Assembly (NCBI RefSeq): GCF_023715785.1
Contig: NZ_JAMBOX010000002.1
Coordinates: forward strand, 310,001-374,000
Direction of reading: 5' to 3'
Source of the DNA: Neobacillus niacini
Lineage (GTDB): Bacteria > Bacillota > Bacilli > Bacillales > Cytobacillaceae
Length of the DNA stretch: 64,000 bases
The translations under genes were made by a program, and so were the position numbers. Positions 41,710 to 49,527 of this stretch are shown here, in pieces (the first letter of the stretch is position 1; each line of letters opens with the position of its first letter). The notes under the pieces are model-generated. The model searched no databases. It saw nothing but the letters and a program-made list of their open reading frames with translations, and was not told the DNA's origin.

Positions 41710-42357
41710 GTGAGCAGATTTACAAAAAAGCTGCCGTATTTGTTGGTTCTGTTGGTATTTCCGTTGTTAGCCGGAATATATCAATTACTTAACAATCGGC
41801 CGAATAAAGCAGTGGTTTTGACAACCACTTTGGACCAGGAAATTCCCTTCCTGCCAGTATTTATTATTCCCTACATCCTTTGGTATGGGTATATTTTCTG
41901 CTATTTGATTTATTTTTGCTTTAAGAATACGAAGGTCTATTTCAAAACAATCTTACTAATTGTGACAGGAGAACTGATTTGTTTTCTGATTTATTTCTTT
42001 TTACAGACTCACGTCCCACGGCCGGCGCTTGAGGGGGACGGTTTCATGACGTTGCTGGTTCAGTGGATTTATACCAAAGACCAGCCATACAACTGTTTTC
42101 CAAGCATCCATGTGTTAACCACCTTTGCGGTTATGCTGGCGTCGCTTCATATTAAAAGCAAGCATGTCCTAAACACGGCTTGTATTCATATCGTTGGAAG
42201 TCTGATTATCATCTCAACACTGTTTGTGAAGCAGCATGTCATTTTTGATATGATTGCGTCCATGTTCCTGGTTACATTCCTATATGGACTGGCATTTGAA
42301 CTATTGTCAATCCGAGTTACCGAAAAATCACAAACCGCTTACGTGAAAAATAAGTAA
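41710..42357 (+). CDS. PAP2-family membrane phosphatase
   Basis: A 215-residue protein with about five or six helices. The three phosphatase motifs are reduced but visible: HVPRPALEGDG, CFPSIHV and FVKQHVIFD. The layout resembles the PAP2-like inositol-phosphorylceramide synthase-type subgroup. The substrate is a lipid phosphate or pyrophosphate by family. The start is GTG with AGAGGGGTAGGG upstream. Confidence 0.78.
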   Translation: MSRFTKKLPYLLVLLVFPLLAGIYQLLNNRPNKAVVLTTTLDQEIPFLPVFIIPYILWYGYIFCYLIYFCFKNTKVYFKTILLIVTGELICFLIYFFLQTHVPRPALEGDGFMTLLVQWIYTKDQPYNCFPSIHVLTTFAVMLASLHIKSKHVLNTACIHIVGSLIIISTLFVKQHVIFDMIASMFLVTFLYGLAFELLSIRVTEKSQTAYVKNK

Positions 42358-42384
42358 AAAACGGACAACTCTGTCCGTTTTTTT
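42357..42384. terminator. Bidirectional terminator between PAP2 and coat genes
   Basis: ACGGACA / TGTCCGT with T-runs on both strands. Confidence 0.8.
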
Positions 42385-42431
42385 AGGTCTAGTCTGGCTT
42401 GTTCACTTACCCGCCGAAAAAAATAGGATGT

Positions 42432-43100
42432 CTACGTCATGTGCACCGTTTTAATATGCTGGAGATTTAAATAAACTGGATCTCCCTTTGCTGTAATTAA
42501 CTCTACGAAATTATCCTTGATTCCTTGTATTTTACCCATTACATTTTCATTTTCACCTATATTAAATACAATCAATTCGCCCTTTAGTTTTTCAATTTGA
42601 ATTTCAAAGGATCTGGCAAATGTGATATTGCTTGGGTTTACCGGCAGGCTGGCATTGCTCAAGCCGTAAGGCCGTTGATGGTTTGTATATGGGATCAGCC
42701 ATTTCAGATGGTTTAAGGAGATGAACATCGTTTTGTAGATAGGGGAGTAAAACACAAAGTAATTGTTCATGATGCTGATAATATAGCCGTGCAGTGCTTG
42801 GTTACTAGTTACATATATTTCTGAAAAAATTCCCTTTGCCGATGTCAGTGTTTTCCTCAATGAGATTTCTTCATTATGATTATATATGGGGGTAGGTTCA
42901 TTCGTCAGTGTGAACTCATCAATTTCGTCTTTCTTTAAAAATTGCCAATTCTGAATATGAACGGTTGGTATATATAAATAATCATGGCCGTTGAATAAAA
43001 CGCATAAATCGCTGCCGACATCTACCATCATGCCGCTTAATAATTTTTTTCCTGATAATTCAAGTTTCACATATTTACCGATATTGCTTTTCAAATTCAT
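42432..43100 (-). CDS. CotB-type spore coat protein paralog 3
   Basis: A 222-residue protein with repeated Sm-like beta modules: VGSDLCVLFNGHDYLYIPTVHIQNW, then IMNNYFVFYSPIYKTMFISLNHLKW, then IKDNFVELITAKGDPVYLNLQHIKTV. The x-D-x-(V/F)-x-(Y/F)-(I/L)-x-x-x-H-(I/L) pattern is the DUF2642/CotB unit. It lacks any charged tail. It lies downstream of two other CotB-type genes on the same strand, so it is likely a mother-cell-expressed coat protein. Confidence 0.7.
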   Translation of the reverse strand: MNLKSNIGKYVKLELSGKKLLSGMMVDVGSDLCVLFNGHDYLYIPTVHIQNWQFLKKDEIDEFTLTNEPTPIYNHNEEISLRKTLTSAKGIFSEIYVTSNQALHGYIISIMNNYFVFYSPIYKTMFISLNHLKWLIPYTNHQRPYGLSNASLPVNPSNITFARSFEIQIEKLKGELIVFNIGENENVMGKIQGIKDNFVELITAKGDPVYLNLQHIKTVHMT

Positions 43101-43278
43101 TCATTCACATCCTTTCTGATAGAACGACTTTACAAAAAGAGAAGGGCAGTCAAAATACCTATGGCAATCGTCTCAGGGAACAACATCGTGTGCCCGGCTC
43201 CTTTTTGTAAGTTGATTCATTTGGTATCGAATTCATTGATGTGTTGGTTGTGTAAGCCTTCATGGTCATTGGTAGTGA

Positions 43279-44823
43279 TTAAAAATTTAAAAAACCTGAT
43301 GTTTTCTTCACCTTGTTCGGGAATCCGGCAAATGGGAAGGCTCTTGCGGTATCATTTACTGGTGGTTCACCGCCAAATAGGAATGCTCTAGTATTTTTGT
43401 TTTTTGTAGGTTTATTGGAAATCGCCTGGGATTTCACTTTTTCTTTCGTAGCTTCGGTTGCAACCGAGGCTTTTTTATCATTCATTGCTGCTACGCGCTC
43501 ACCTGCAAAGCGTTTCGATTTCTTTTCATGGCTGATTGGTTTCCAGACATAACTCGTATTGTTCTTTTCCATAACCATATCCTTTGAGTGCTTTTCTTTT
43601 TGTGGAGATTCCGATTTTGCTGCCTCTTTTTGTTTTTCTTGATTAGATTCCTGCTTCTGTTTTTCTTTGTCCTTAGCTTCCTGCTTTTGTTTGTCTTTGT
43701 CTTTTGATTCCTGCTTCGGTTTGTCTTTACCCTTTGCTTCCTTAGGAGGGAGTGGAAGTGGTTTTACTTTCATCATTTTTGGCTCATCATTTGGTTTATC
43801 CTTTTGGCCACTTTCATGTTGGCCTTTCTTATCCATATTGCCTTTGGAAGCTTTTTCCGTGGACTTCGATTTTTCTTTGTTGGAATCGGAGGAAGCCTCT
43901 TCTTGACACGGTACACATGTTTCGGCCTTGATCGGTTTCGACCAGGAGGTGGTAGTGCTTTGCTGCAAGACAGTTACTTGCTGGTGCTTTTCGTCATCCT
44001 TGTTAACGTGCTTTGATTTCTTTTCGTCATCTTTGTTATCATTCTTTGATTTGTTATCGTCATCTTTGTTATCATTCTTTGATTTGTTATCGTCATCTTT
44101 GTTATCGTGCTTTGATTTCTTATCGGATTTTCCTTGCTCCGTGTGATGGGTATTTGCCTGCTTGTCAGATTTGTGCTCACGCTTTTCAGCAGCTAGATCT
44201 TTTTGCGCGGATTTATTGTCTGTTTTTTCAGCAGCGGCTTGATTATTTGAATGCTGGTCTTTTTTATCGGCGGATTCTTCTTTTTTCTCTGATTTGCTGT
44301 CTTTCTTATCTGAATCCGATTTCTCATTCGACTTCGATTTATTGCTGACGTCCTTGCTTTGACTTTCCGCCTTTTCACTCTTTTCTTCTTTGTTTTCCTC
44401 TTCTTTAATAACTCCTTTTAGGATGTTTGAAACATAATCCAGTTTTAGCAGGATTCGCTCTTCACCGTTTATTAGGGTAACAAAATCGGAATCTACCTCG
44501 GCTAGGACTCCGTTAAATCTTTGTTTATGAATACTTAAGATGCTGACCCAGGTATTTTGAAAAGAATTTAAAAGTTCTATTAAGCTCTGTGTTTGTTGGA
44601 AATGAGCCTTTGATTTCTGTACTTTAAAATCCTTGGTATTTTTCGTGATTGCCTGAATTTTATCAATCCGATAATAAAAAATATATTTATCTTCGGTTTC
44701 CAAAACAACGTGGTCAGATTCGACGCCTAATAATTTTCCTTTATAGACTTCTTCACCGACGAAAAGGTTGACGTCGAAGCCCTGTAGCAAATCTAATGCT
44801 ATAGTAAATTTCTCTAATCCCAT
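43279..44823 (-). CDS. CotB-type coat protein with long charged repeat tail
   Basis: A 514-residue protein. Residues 1-~145 are two CotB/DUF2642 modules (GVESDHVVLETEDKYIFYYRIDKIQAI; EVDSDFVTLINGEERILLKLDYVSNI). The remainder is low-complexity Lys/Glu/Asp/Ser/Gln sequence, including three near-identical 11-residue repeats NDNKDDDNKSK-like (DNA 44020-44110, 33-bp unit). A short hydrophobic end follows (FPFAGFPNKVKKTSGFLNF). In B. subtilis CotB the tail is Ser-rich and phosphorylated by CotH; here it is acidic/basic mixed with Ser. It lies just downstream of the cotB homolog. Confidence 0.75.
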   Translation of the reverse strand: MGLEKFTIALDLLQGFDVNLFVGEEVYKGKLLGVESDHVVLETEDKYIFYYRIDKIQAITKNTKDFKVQKSKAHFQQTQSLIELLNSFQNTWVSILSIHKQRFNGVLAEVDSDFVTLINGEERILLKLDYVSNILKGVIKEEENKEEKSEKAESQSKDVSNKSKSNEKSDSDKKDSKSEKKEESADKKDQHSNNQAAAEKTDNKSAQKDLAAEKREHKSDKQANTHHTEQGKSDKKSKHDNKDDDNKSKNDNKDDDNKSKNDNKDDEKKSKHVNKDDEKHQQVTVLQQSTTTSWSKPIKAETCVPCQEEASSDSNKEKSKSTEKASKGNMDKKGQHESGQKDKPNDEPKMMKVKPLPLPPKEAKGKDKPKQESKDKDKQKQEAKDKEKQKQESNQEKQKEAAKSESPQKEKHSKDMVMEKNNTSYVWKPISHEKKSKRFAGERVAAMNDKKASVATEATKEKVKSQAISNKPTKNKNTRAFLFGGEPPVNDTARAFPFAGFPNKVKKTSGFLNF

Positions 44824-44880
44824 TTTTCAGCCTCCTTTAGGGATAATGGGTCGCTTCTCGGTTGGAGAAGCGACATGATA

Positions 44881-45420
44881 TTATTCGTTATCCTCGTCTT
44901 GATTGTTATCATTGTCATCATTGTTATCGTTGTCGTTATTATTGTCATTGTCGTCATCGTCGCCGTCGGATTTTCCGGAATCGTCGTTAGAACCGCCAAT
45001 GATTAATCCATAGCTGATGTTTCGAATATGTTTCATTGAAAAACGGACGACTTCTTCCTTTACAATTAACGAAGCAATGTCCTTCGTGACATCGTTTAGA
45101 ACACCCTCTAATGCCTCATGGCCGCCACGGTTGATCCGTATCCATTGATATTTGATGCTTTCCAAAAGTTTGACGAAGTTTTCGGCAGTTTTATACTCGA
45201 AGTTCTTAGGAACTTTGATGCCTAATTTCATTAGGTCTTTCGAGCTTTCCGTCACACTTCTGATATGATTGGTTTTGTAATAAACCACTCCATCTCTTTT
45301 GGTAAGCAAGATAAAATAATCATCATGAACTGCTAACAATTTACCAATCCTGGACTCTGGGCCGCCCCGATCCACCCTGATTATTTTGCCTACGTACTGC
45401 ATCATTGCTTCTTTATTCAT
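44881..45420 (-). CDS. cotB: Spore coat protein CotB homolog
   Basis: A 179-residue protein. VGKIIRVDRGGPESRIGKLLAVHDDYFILLTKRDGVVYYKTNHIRSV and WIRINRGGHEALEGVLNDV reproduce the RGGPES and RGGPEA modules of B. subtilis CotB. Instead of the Ser/Lys/Arg repeat tail it ends in a ~40-residue Asp/Asn run, so the CotH-phosphorylated region appears to be absent here or moved to the next gene. First of three CotB-type genes in a row. AGGAGG lies about 12 nt before the ATG. Confidence 0.82.
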   Translation of the reverse strand: MNKEAMMQYVGKIIRVDRGGPESRIGKLLAVHDDYFILLTKRDGVVYYKTNHIRSVTESSKDLMKLGIKVPKNFEYKTAENFVKLLESIKYQWIRINRGGHEALEGVLNDVTKDIASLIVKEEVVRFSMKHIRNISYGLIIGGSNDDSGKSDGDDDDNDNNNDNDNNDDNDNNQDEDNE

Positions 45421-45556
45421 AACCCATAGTTTCCTCCTTTTATTTAGATAAACATTTACACTGCATCTATATTCGTCATGGTGGGATGTTGTACTAATAA
45501 AGTAGCCTTTTTTTCACAGGTTTGCGTAAAAATAGGCAGATGTAGATAGAATCCCA

Positions 45557-46627
45557 TTATTGAAGTTGGAGGAGTTGTTGTGTCAGGAAACGATTCCGTT
45601 CGTTAATAAAGTTGTAGATAAATTCTTTCTCTTTATCGAGCCTTTCCTCGGTTGTGTCGAAAAACGGATCTAGGTGAATATAGGGTTTAAGGGAGTTTAT
45701 CAGATTATCAATCTTAATTTTTTGGGCATCCACAGTAAAATTTTTTTCGAGAATCTGAGACAAAATGCCTAAATATTTCTTCTTAAAATCAGGAAAGTGA
45801 AGCAGTCGGCCAGTTAGCGTGTTAAATCCGGTAAGAGGGACAAAGTCATAATCGTTTGGCCTGCCGTGAAGGTCCCGTCCCCAGGTTCCGTCATAATCCC
45901 AAGGGGTGATTTCATACAGGCCGGATTCACCATTTTTATAGAGGGCGTAATTATGGATGAATCCATCAAAGTTTTGGGTGCAAACAACACCGGCGAGCCA
46001 GGTTAAATATTGGTTAATATCAAGGATTTTCGGAATTTCTGTTTGGAAATCTTCATTTTTTAACGAGTTAATCATCGCGATCCATTGCTCCAGGTCGCTT
46101 AAATCTTTTTTATTCCCATATTTAAGCGTATAGCCCTCAAGTAAACTGGTTTTTAAGTTCTTCTCAGGTGTTAAGAGGGAAAAATTGGCATGGTAATTGG
46201 TCGCATAGATAATAGGGCCGAGCGGTAATTTCCGCTTTTGCAACAGATATTGGTCAAACGATTCAAGTTCCAAATAAATTCCCTTACAGATTCCGTTTAT
46301 AAAAAGAAGAACATGTTTTGAGTGCGGCGCAGTGACGCCGATTTTTTCAAAGAAGTCAAGGGACAGCTTGTTTCTTGATAGGGAAATATCACTGTACTCG
46401 GCGTTTAGGTGGATTTCATGGGCACCATCAACTAATGTCGGCTTTTGAAATACGATGTGATACGACTTTTTCTTCTTTTTTCTAATGACATTTCCCCGGT
46501 AGCATAGCCCAATTTTATAGCGTTTATCACCCATTTTTAAAACACCGGGGACATGGTTCTTCGTCCAAATATCATCATCCAACTGCTTTACTAATTTGGG
46601 ATTAATGAAAATTTCATATTTTAACAT
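45557..46627 (-). CDS. cotH: Spore coat kinase CotH
   Basis: A 356-residue atypical protein kinase. YRGNVIRKKKKKSYHIVF is the ATP-site Arg/Lys region, NFDGFIHNYALY the catalytic-loop equivalent and ITPWDYDGTWGRD the metal-binding DYD. CotH phosphorylates serines of CotB and CotG and governs outer-coat assembly. It is upstream of the cotB genes and divergent from the CotG-like gene, as in B. subtilis. TAGGAGC precedes the ATG. Confidence 0.9.
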   Translation of the reverse strand: MLKYEIFINPKLVKQLDDDIWTKNHVPGVLKMGDKRYKIGLCYRGNVIRKKKKKSYHIVFQKPTLVDGAHEIHLNAEYSDISLSRNKLSLDFFEKIGVTAPHSKHVLLFINGICKGIYLELESFDQYLLQKRKLPLGPIIYATNYHANFSLLTPEKNLKTSLLEGYTLKYGNKKDLSDLEQWIAMINSLKNEDFQTEIPKILDINQYLTWLAGVVCTQNFDGFIHNYALYKNGESGLYEITPWDYDGTWGRDLHGRPNDYDFVPLTGFNTLTGRLLHFPDFKKKYLGILSQILEKNFTVDAQKIKIDNLINSLKPYIHLDPFFDTTEERLDKEKEFIYNFINERNRFLTQQLLQLQ

Positions 46628-46657
46628 CTTTTTGGCTCCTAAAAACGATAATTTCTA

Positions 46658-46686
46658 AATATTATGCCTAGTTTAAAAGGAACGTG
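46658..46686 (-). promoter_or_regulatory. Possible sigma-K promoter of cotH
   Basis: On the minus strand AC-N17-CATAATATT, close to the sigma-K form AC-N16/17-CATANNNTA, about 30 bp before cotH. Confidence 0.45.
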
Positions 46687-46753
46687 AGCATTTGGGCGTT
46701 TGTATGAATGTTAAAAATTCAATGTGAGTCTATATCAAAAGTCCTTGGGCCGC

Positions 46754-46762
46754 CATAGATTA
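46754..46762 (+). promoter_or_regulatory. Possible sigma-K -10 of the CotG-like gene
   Basis: CATAGATTA matches CATANNNTA exactly, 45 bp before the start. The -35 is not convincing. Confidence 0.35.
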
Positions 46763-46806
46763 GAAATGAGCATATTACTTTTTGGAAAGTGGTGGGTTAT
46801 TTGGTA

Positions 46807-47436
46807 ATGAAGATTGACGTGGAACAGTTACTATCTGAGGCCCAGGATAATGGCGTGTCTGCATTTCTAGACAATAATCCTGTTGAGACTGTCACTTTGC
46901 TTCATAAAAAAGGGAAAAAGGGAAGCAAAGGCAAAGGCTCAAAGGGCGGTAAGGGTTCAAAAGGAAAAGGTGGCTCTAAAGGCAGCAAAGGTACCCAGGG
47001 GAGCCATGGTTCGCAAGGCAGTGGCGGATCGAGCGGCAGCTGCGGATCAAGCGGCAGCTGCGGATCGAGCGGCAGCTGCGGATCAAGTGGCAGCTGCGGA
47101 TCAAGCGGCAGTTGTGGATCAAGCGGCAGCTGTGGATCCCATGGCAGTGGCGGTTCGAAAGGCAGCGGTGGAGCAAAAGGCAGCGGTGGTTCAAAGGGAA
47201 GTAAAGGAAAAAAGGGTGGCAAAGGCCCCGGACCAAAAGGAAAAAAAGGTCCAAAGGGTAAAAAAAGTTCAAAAGGAAAGAAATCAAAAGGCAGTAAGGG
47301 ATCAAAAGGCGGTAAGGGATCAAAAGGCAGTAAGGGATCACAAGGCGGTAAGGGGTCACAAGGCGGAGGCACAAAAGGCAGCAAGGGTTCCAAAGGCGGG
47401 AAGGGCTCAAAAGGCAAAAAGGATCATAAAAGTTAA
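46807..47436 (+). CDS. CotG-like Gly/Ser/Lys/Cys repeat coat protein
   Basis: A 209-residue protein with a short unique start (MKIDVEQLLSEAQDNGVSAFLDNN). It then becomes almost pure Gly-x-x triplets: Lys-rich GSKGSKGGK blocks, a central block of GSSGSC repeated about six times (one Cys per six residues), then Lys-rich blocks again. Position and composition match CotG/ExsB-type morphogenetic coat proteins, whose serines CotH phosphorylates. The strict Gly every third residue is collagen-like, but proline is nearly absent. The regular cysteines would allow dense disulfide crosslinking. ATG 46807 is chosen over GTG 46789. Confidence 0.8.
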   Translation: MKIDVEQLLSEAQDNGVSAFLDNNPVETVTLLHKKGKKGSKGKGSKGGKGSKGKGGSKGSKGTQGSHGSQGSGGSSGSCGSSGSCGSSGSCGSSGSCGSSGSCGSSGSCGSHGSGGSKGSGGAKGSGGSKGSKGKKGGKGPGPKGKKGPKGKKSSKGKKSKGSKGSKGGKGSKGSKGSQGGKGSQGGGTKGSKGSKGGKGSKGKKDHKS

Positions 47437-47472
47437 AATTAATCATAAATCTTCCCAACGACAGTGGGGGAC

Positions 47473-47512
47473 AATAAACCGATACTTGAAAGGTATCGGT
47501 TTATTCTTTTTT
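47473..47512 (+). terminator. Terminator after CotG-like gene
   Basis: AATAAACCGATAC / GTATCGGTTTATT, a 13-bp stem followed by CTTTTTT. Confidence 0.92.
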
Positions 47513-47717
47513 GGGACATTTACCCATTAATGGAGATTTAGGTACTTGACTAATTTGAAAATTCATAGGTAAAAAACTAGTAAATTTAATATGGTTTTTA
47601 GCTGATTTTTGAAAAACCGAGATATTCGTTTAGGTCAAGCCCTTCAAAAAGTACGTACTATAAACCAACTAAAAGGCAATTAATTAGTTAGCTAATGAAG
47701 GGAGTTATACACTTTTT

Positions 47718-49070
47718 ATGTATCATCCAACATCGATGATCATCACAATATTTGCCTTTCTACTCACTATGATTATGATCTTTATACGGCCAAAAAATAT
47801 GAACGAGGCCATTCCGGCAACTTTAGGAGCCATCATTGTTTTCCTTAGCGGCAGCGTATCCATTTCAGATTTAATTGATATTAGTTCTAAGGTAACAGGA
47901 GCCGCCATCACCATTATCGCCACGATTGTAATGGCGATAGTTTTAGAGAGTTTTGGATTTTTTAGCTGGACTGCAGCCCTTATGTTAAAGCTATCAAAGG
48001 GATCGGGGACTTGGCTATATTGGAATACATTATTACTTTGCTTTTTGATGACTCTGTTTTTTAATAATGACGGAAGCATTTTAATAACCACGCCAATCCT
48101 GATTTTGATCTTAAAGCATTTAGGATTAAAAAATAGTCAGATGATTCCATATTTATTAAGCGGGGCCCTGATTTCAACTGCTTCCAGCGCTCCCATCGGC
48201 GTCAGCAATATCGTCAATCTTATAGCATTAAAAATTATCGGAATGGATTTATACCTTCAAACCGTAATGATGTTTGTTCCCGGGGTAATCGGTTTGTGCT
48301 TCTTATCATGTCTATTGTACCTCGTTTTCAAAAAGGACATTCCTCAATCTATTCAAGTCCATTCTTATTCTTTTACACTTCAAAAAAACCTCTTCCATCC
48401 GCTTCAGAAAAACTATGAAAACCTGTTTAACCAACAAAAAAGGCTGATGATAAATATGCTAATCTTTGTGTTCTTTGTGAGAATCAGCCTGTTCTTTGCC
48501 TCGTTTATCGGGATTTCCGTATCACTGGTGGCTGTTATTGGGTCAATCATTCTATTAATTTGGCGCTGGATCCATTTGAAAAAGAATCCAAAAGATGTCG
48601 TCCGAAAAATCCCTTGGCATATTCTTTTATTCGCCTTTGCGATGTATGTGATTATTTACGGGCTTCACAATATTGGCTTGACGGAACTGTTAATAGCTCA
48701 CTTAAGGCCATTGGTTAACGACAGTTTATTGCATGCCAGCCTTACGATGGGGATGATTACCGCGCTTCTCTCCAATATATTTAATAATCACCCAGCCTTG
48801 ATGATTTCAACACTGGCATTAACGGAGATGGGTCTCGACCCGCTCATCATGAAGACCGTGTACTTGGCTAATATCATTGGCAGCGATATTGGCTCACTGA
48901 TTCTCCCAATCGGGACTTTAGCCACGTTAATTTGGATGCATATCCTAAAAACCAATAAAATTTTTATATCATGGCTTGACTATATAAAAGTAACCCTTAT
49001 TGTCATCCCGCCTACACTCATCTTCACATTAATTTGTTTATACCTGTGGCTGCTGCTTGTTTTTGTCTAG
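47718..49070 (+). CDS. ArsB/NhaD-type ion permease (YdfA-like)
   Basis: A 450-residue protein with about 11 helices. The first half shows PATLGAIIVFLSGSVS and SFGFFSW, the re-entrant LFFNNDGSILITTP and SGALISTASSAPIGVSNIVN. The second half repeats the pattern in ALLSNIFNNHPALMI and NIIGSDIGSLILPIGTLATLIW. This inverted-repeat pattern is that of the ArsB/ArsP-like IT superfamily. Arsenite efflux is the usual annotation, but no arsR or arsC is nearby, so the ion is uncertain. GAAGGGAG lies upstream of the ATG. Confidence 0.8.
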   Translation: MYHPTSMIITIFAFLLTMIMIFIRPKNMNEAIPATLGAIIVFLSGSVSISDLIDISSKVTGAAITIIATIVMAIVLESFGFFSWTAALMLKLSKGSGTWLYWNTLLLCFLMTLFFNNDGSILITTPILILILKHLGLKNSQMIPYLLSGALISTASSAPIGVSNIVNLIALKIIGMDLYLQTVMMFVPGVIGLCFLSCLLYLVFKKDIPQSIQVHSYSFTLQKNLFHPLQKNYENLFNQQKRLMINMLIFVFFVRISLFFASFIGISVSLVAVIGSIILLIWRWIHLKKNPKDVVRKIPWHILLFAFAMYVIIYGLHNIGLTELLIAHLRPLVNDSLLHASLTMGMITALLSNIFNNHPALMISTLALTEMGLDPLIMKTVYLANIIGSDIGSLILPIGTLATLIWMHILKTNKIFISWLDYIKVTLIVIPPTLIFTLICLYLWLLLVFV

Positions 49071-49084
49071 ATAGCTGTCCTAAT

Positions 49085-49115
49085 AAGGTATCTGCCTATG
49101 CATGTACCTTTTTTG
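49085..49115 (+). terminator. Terminator after ArsB-like gene
   Basis: AAGGTA / TACCTT around a 14-nt loop plus TTTTT. In the 400 bp beyond it, up to 49527, I see no coding frame or recognisable riboswitch, only the promoter below. Confidence 0.6.
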
Positions 49116-49417
49116 TTTATTTTCTTAAAAGCAAATTGTCCCAATTACCACAAATTATGAGTACGGCAAATTTAGATAAATAGGATTGATTGCTGCATAT
49201 ATAGGCGTCAGCCACACGGTTTCCCAATTAATTTTAGTGGGGCTAAAGTAGCCATACCAATGCAATTTTATATAAATATACATCGGTAATTAACTGTACA
49301 TACATCGCAGCACCCATTGTCGCATACAATTCAATTATTAAAACCCGTTTTGGCATAAATATGACAATTAAGGAGTATCGCACTCCCAAACAAAAACCCA
49401 CAATGAAGGCCATCGCC

Positions 49418-49446
49418 TTGACTGGCAGTATTTAACCGTATAGTAT
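49418..49446 (+). promoter_or_regulatory. Candidate promoter of pyruvate-kinase-like gene
   Basis: TTGACT at 49418 and TATAGT/TAGTAT at 49439-49446 (spacer 15 or 17). Confidence 0.4.
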
Positions 49447-49527
49447 TACCAATTAGGCGTTCTAATATTATGGTGCGATGAAAAGACTGAAATCCTTGGC
49501 TATTTTTCCATAAGGGGAGAAACAAAA

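Noticed and set aside
43313..44348. Several + strand frames rich in Phe/Ser/Leu
   Set aside because: Antisense to the K/E/D-rich tail of the CotB-type gene on the minus strand; open only because of codon bias.
46902..47417. 171-residue Pro/Leu-rich minus-strand frame
   Set aside because: It is the antisense of the Gly/Ser/Lys repeats of the CotG-like gene; the composition follows from complementing GGN-TCN-AAR codons and there is no ribosome site.
49115..49527. Possible riboswitch before the pyruvate-kinase-like gene
   Set aside because: Only short hairpins such as AAGGC-CATC-GCCTT are present; no known aptamer motif and no terminator/antiterminator pair could be drawn.
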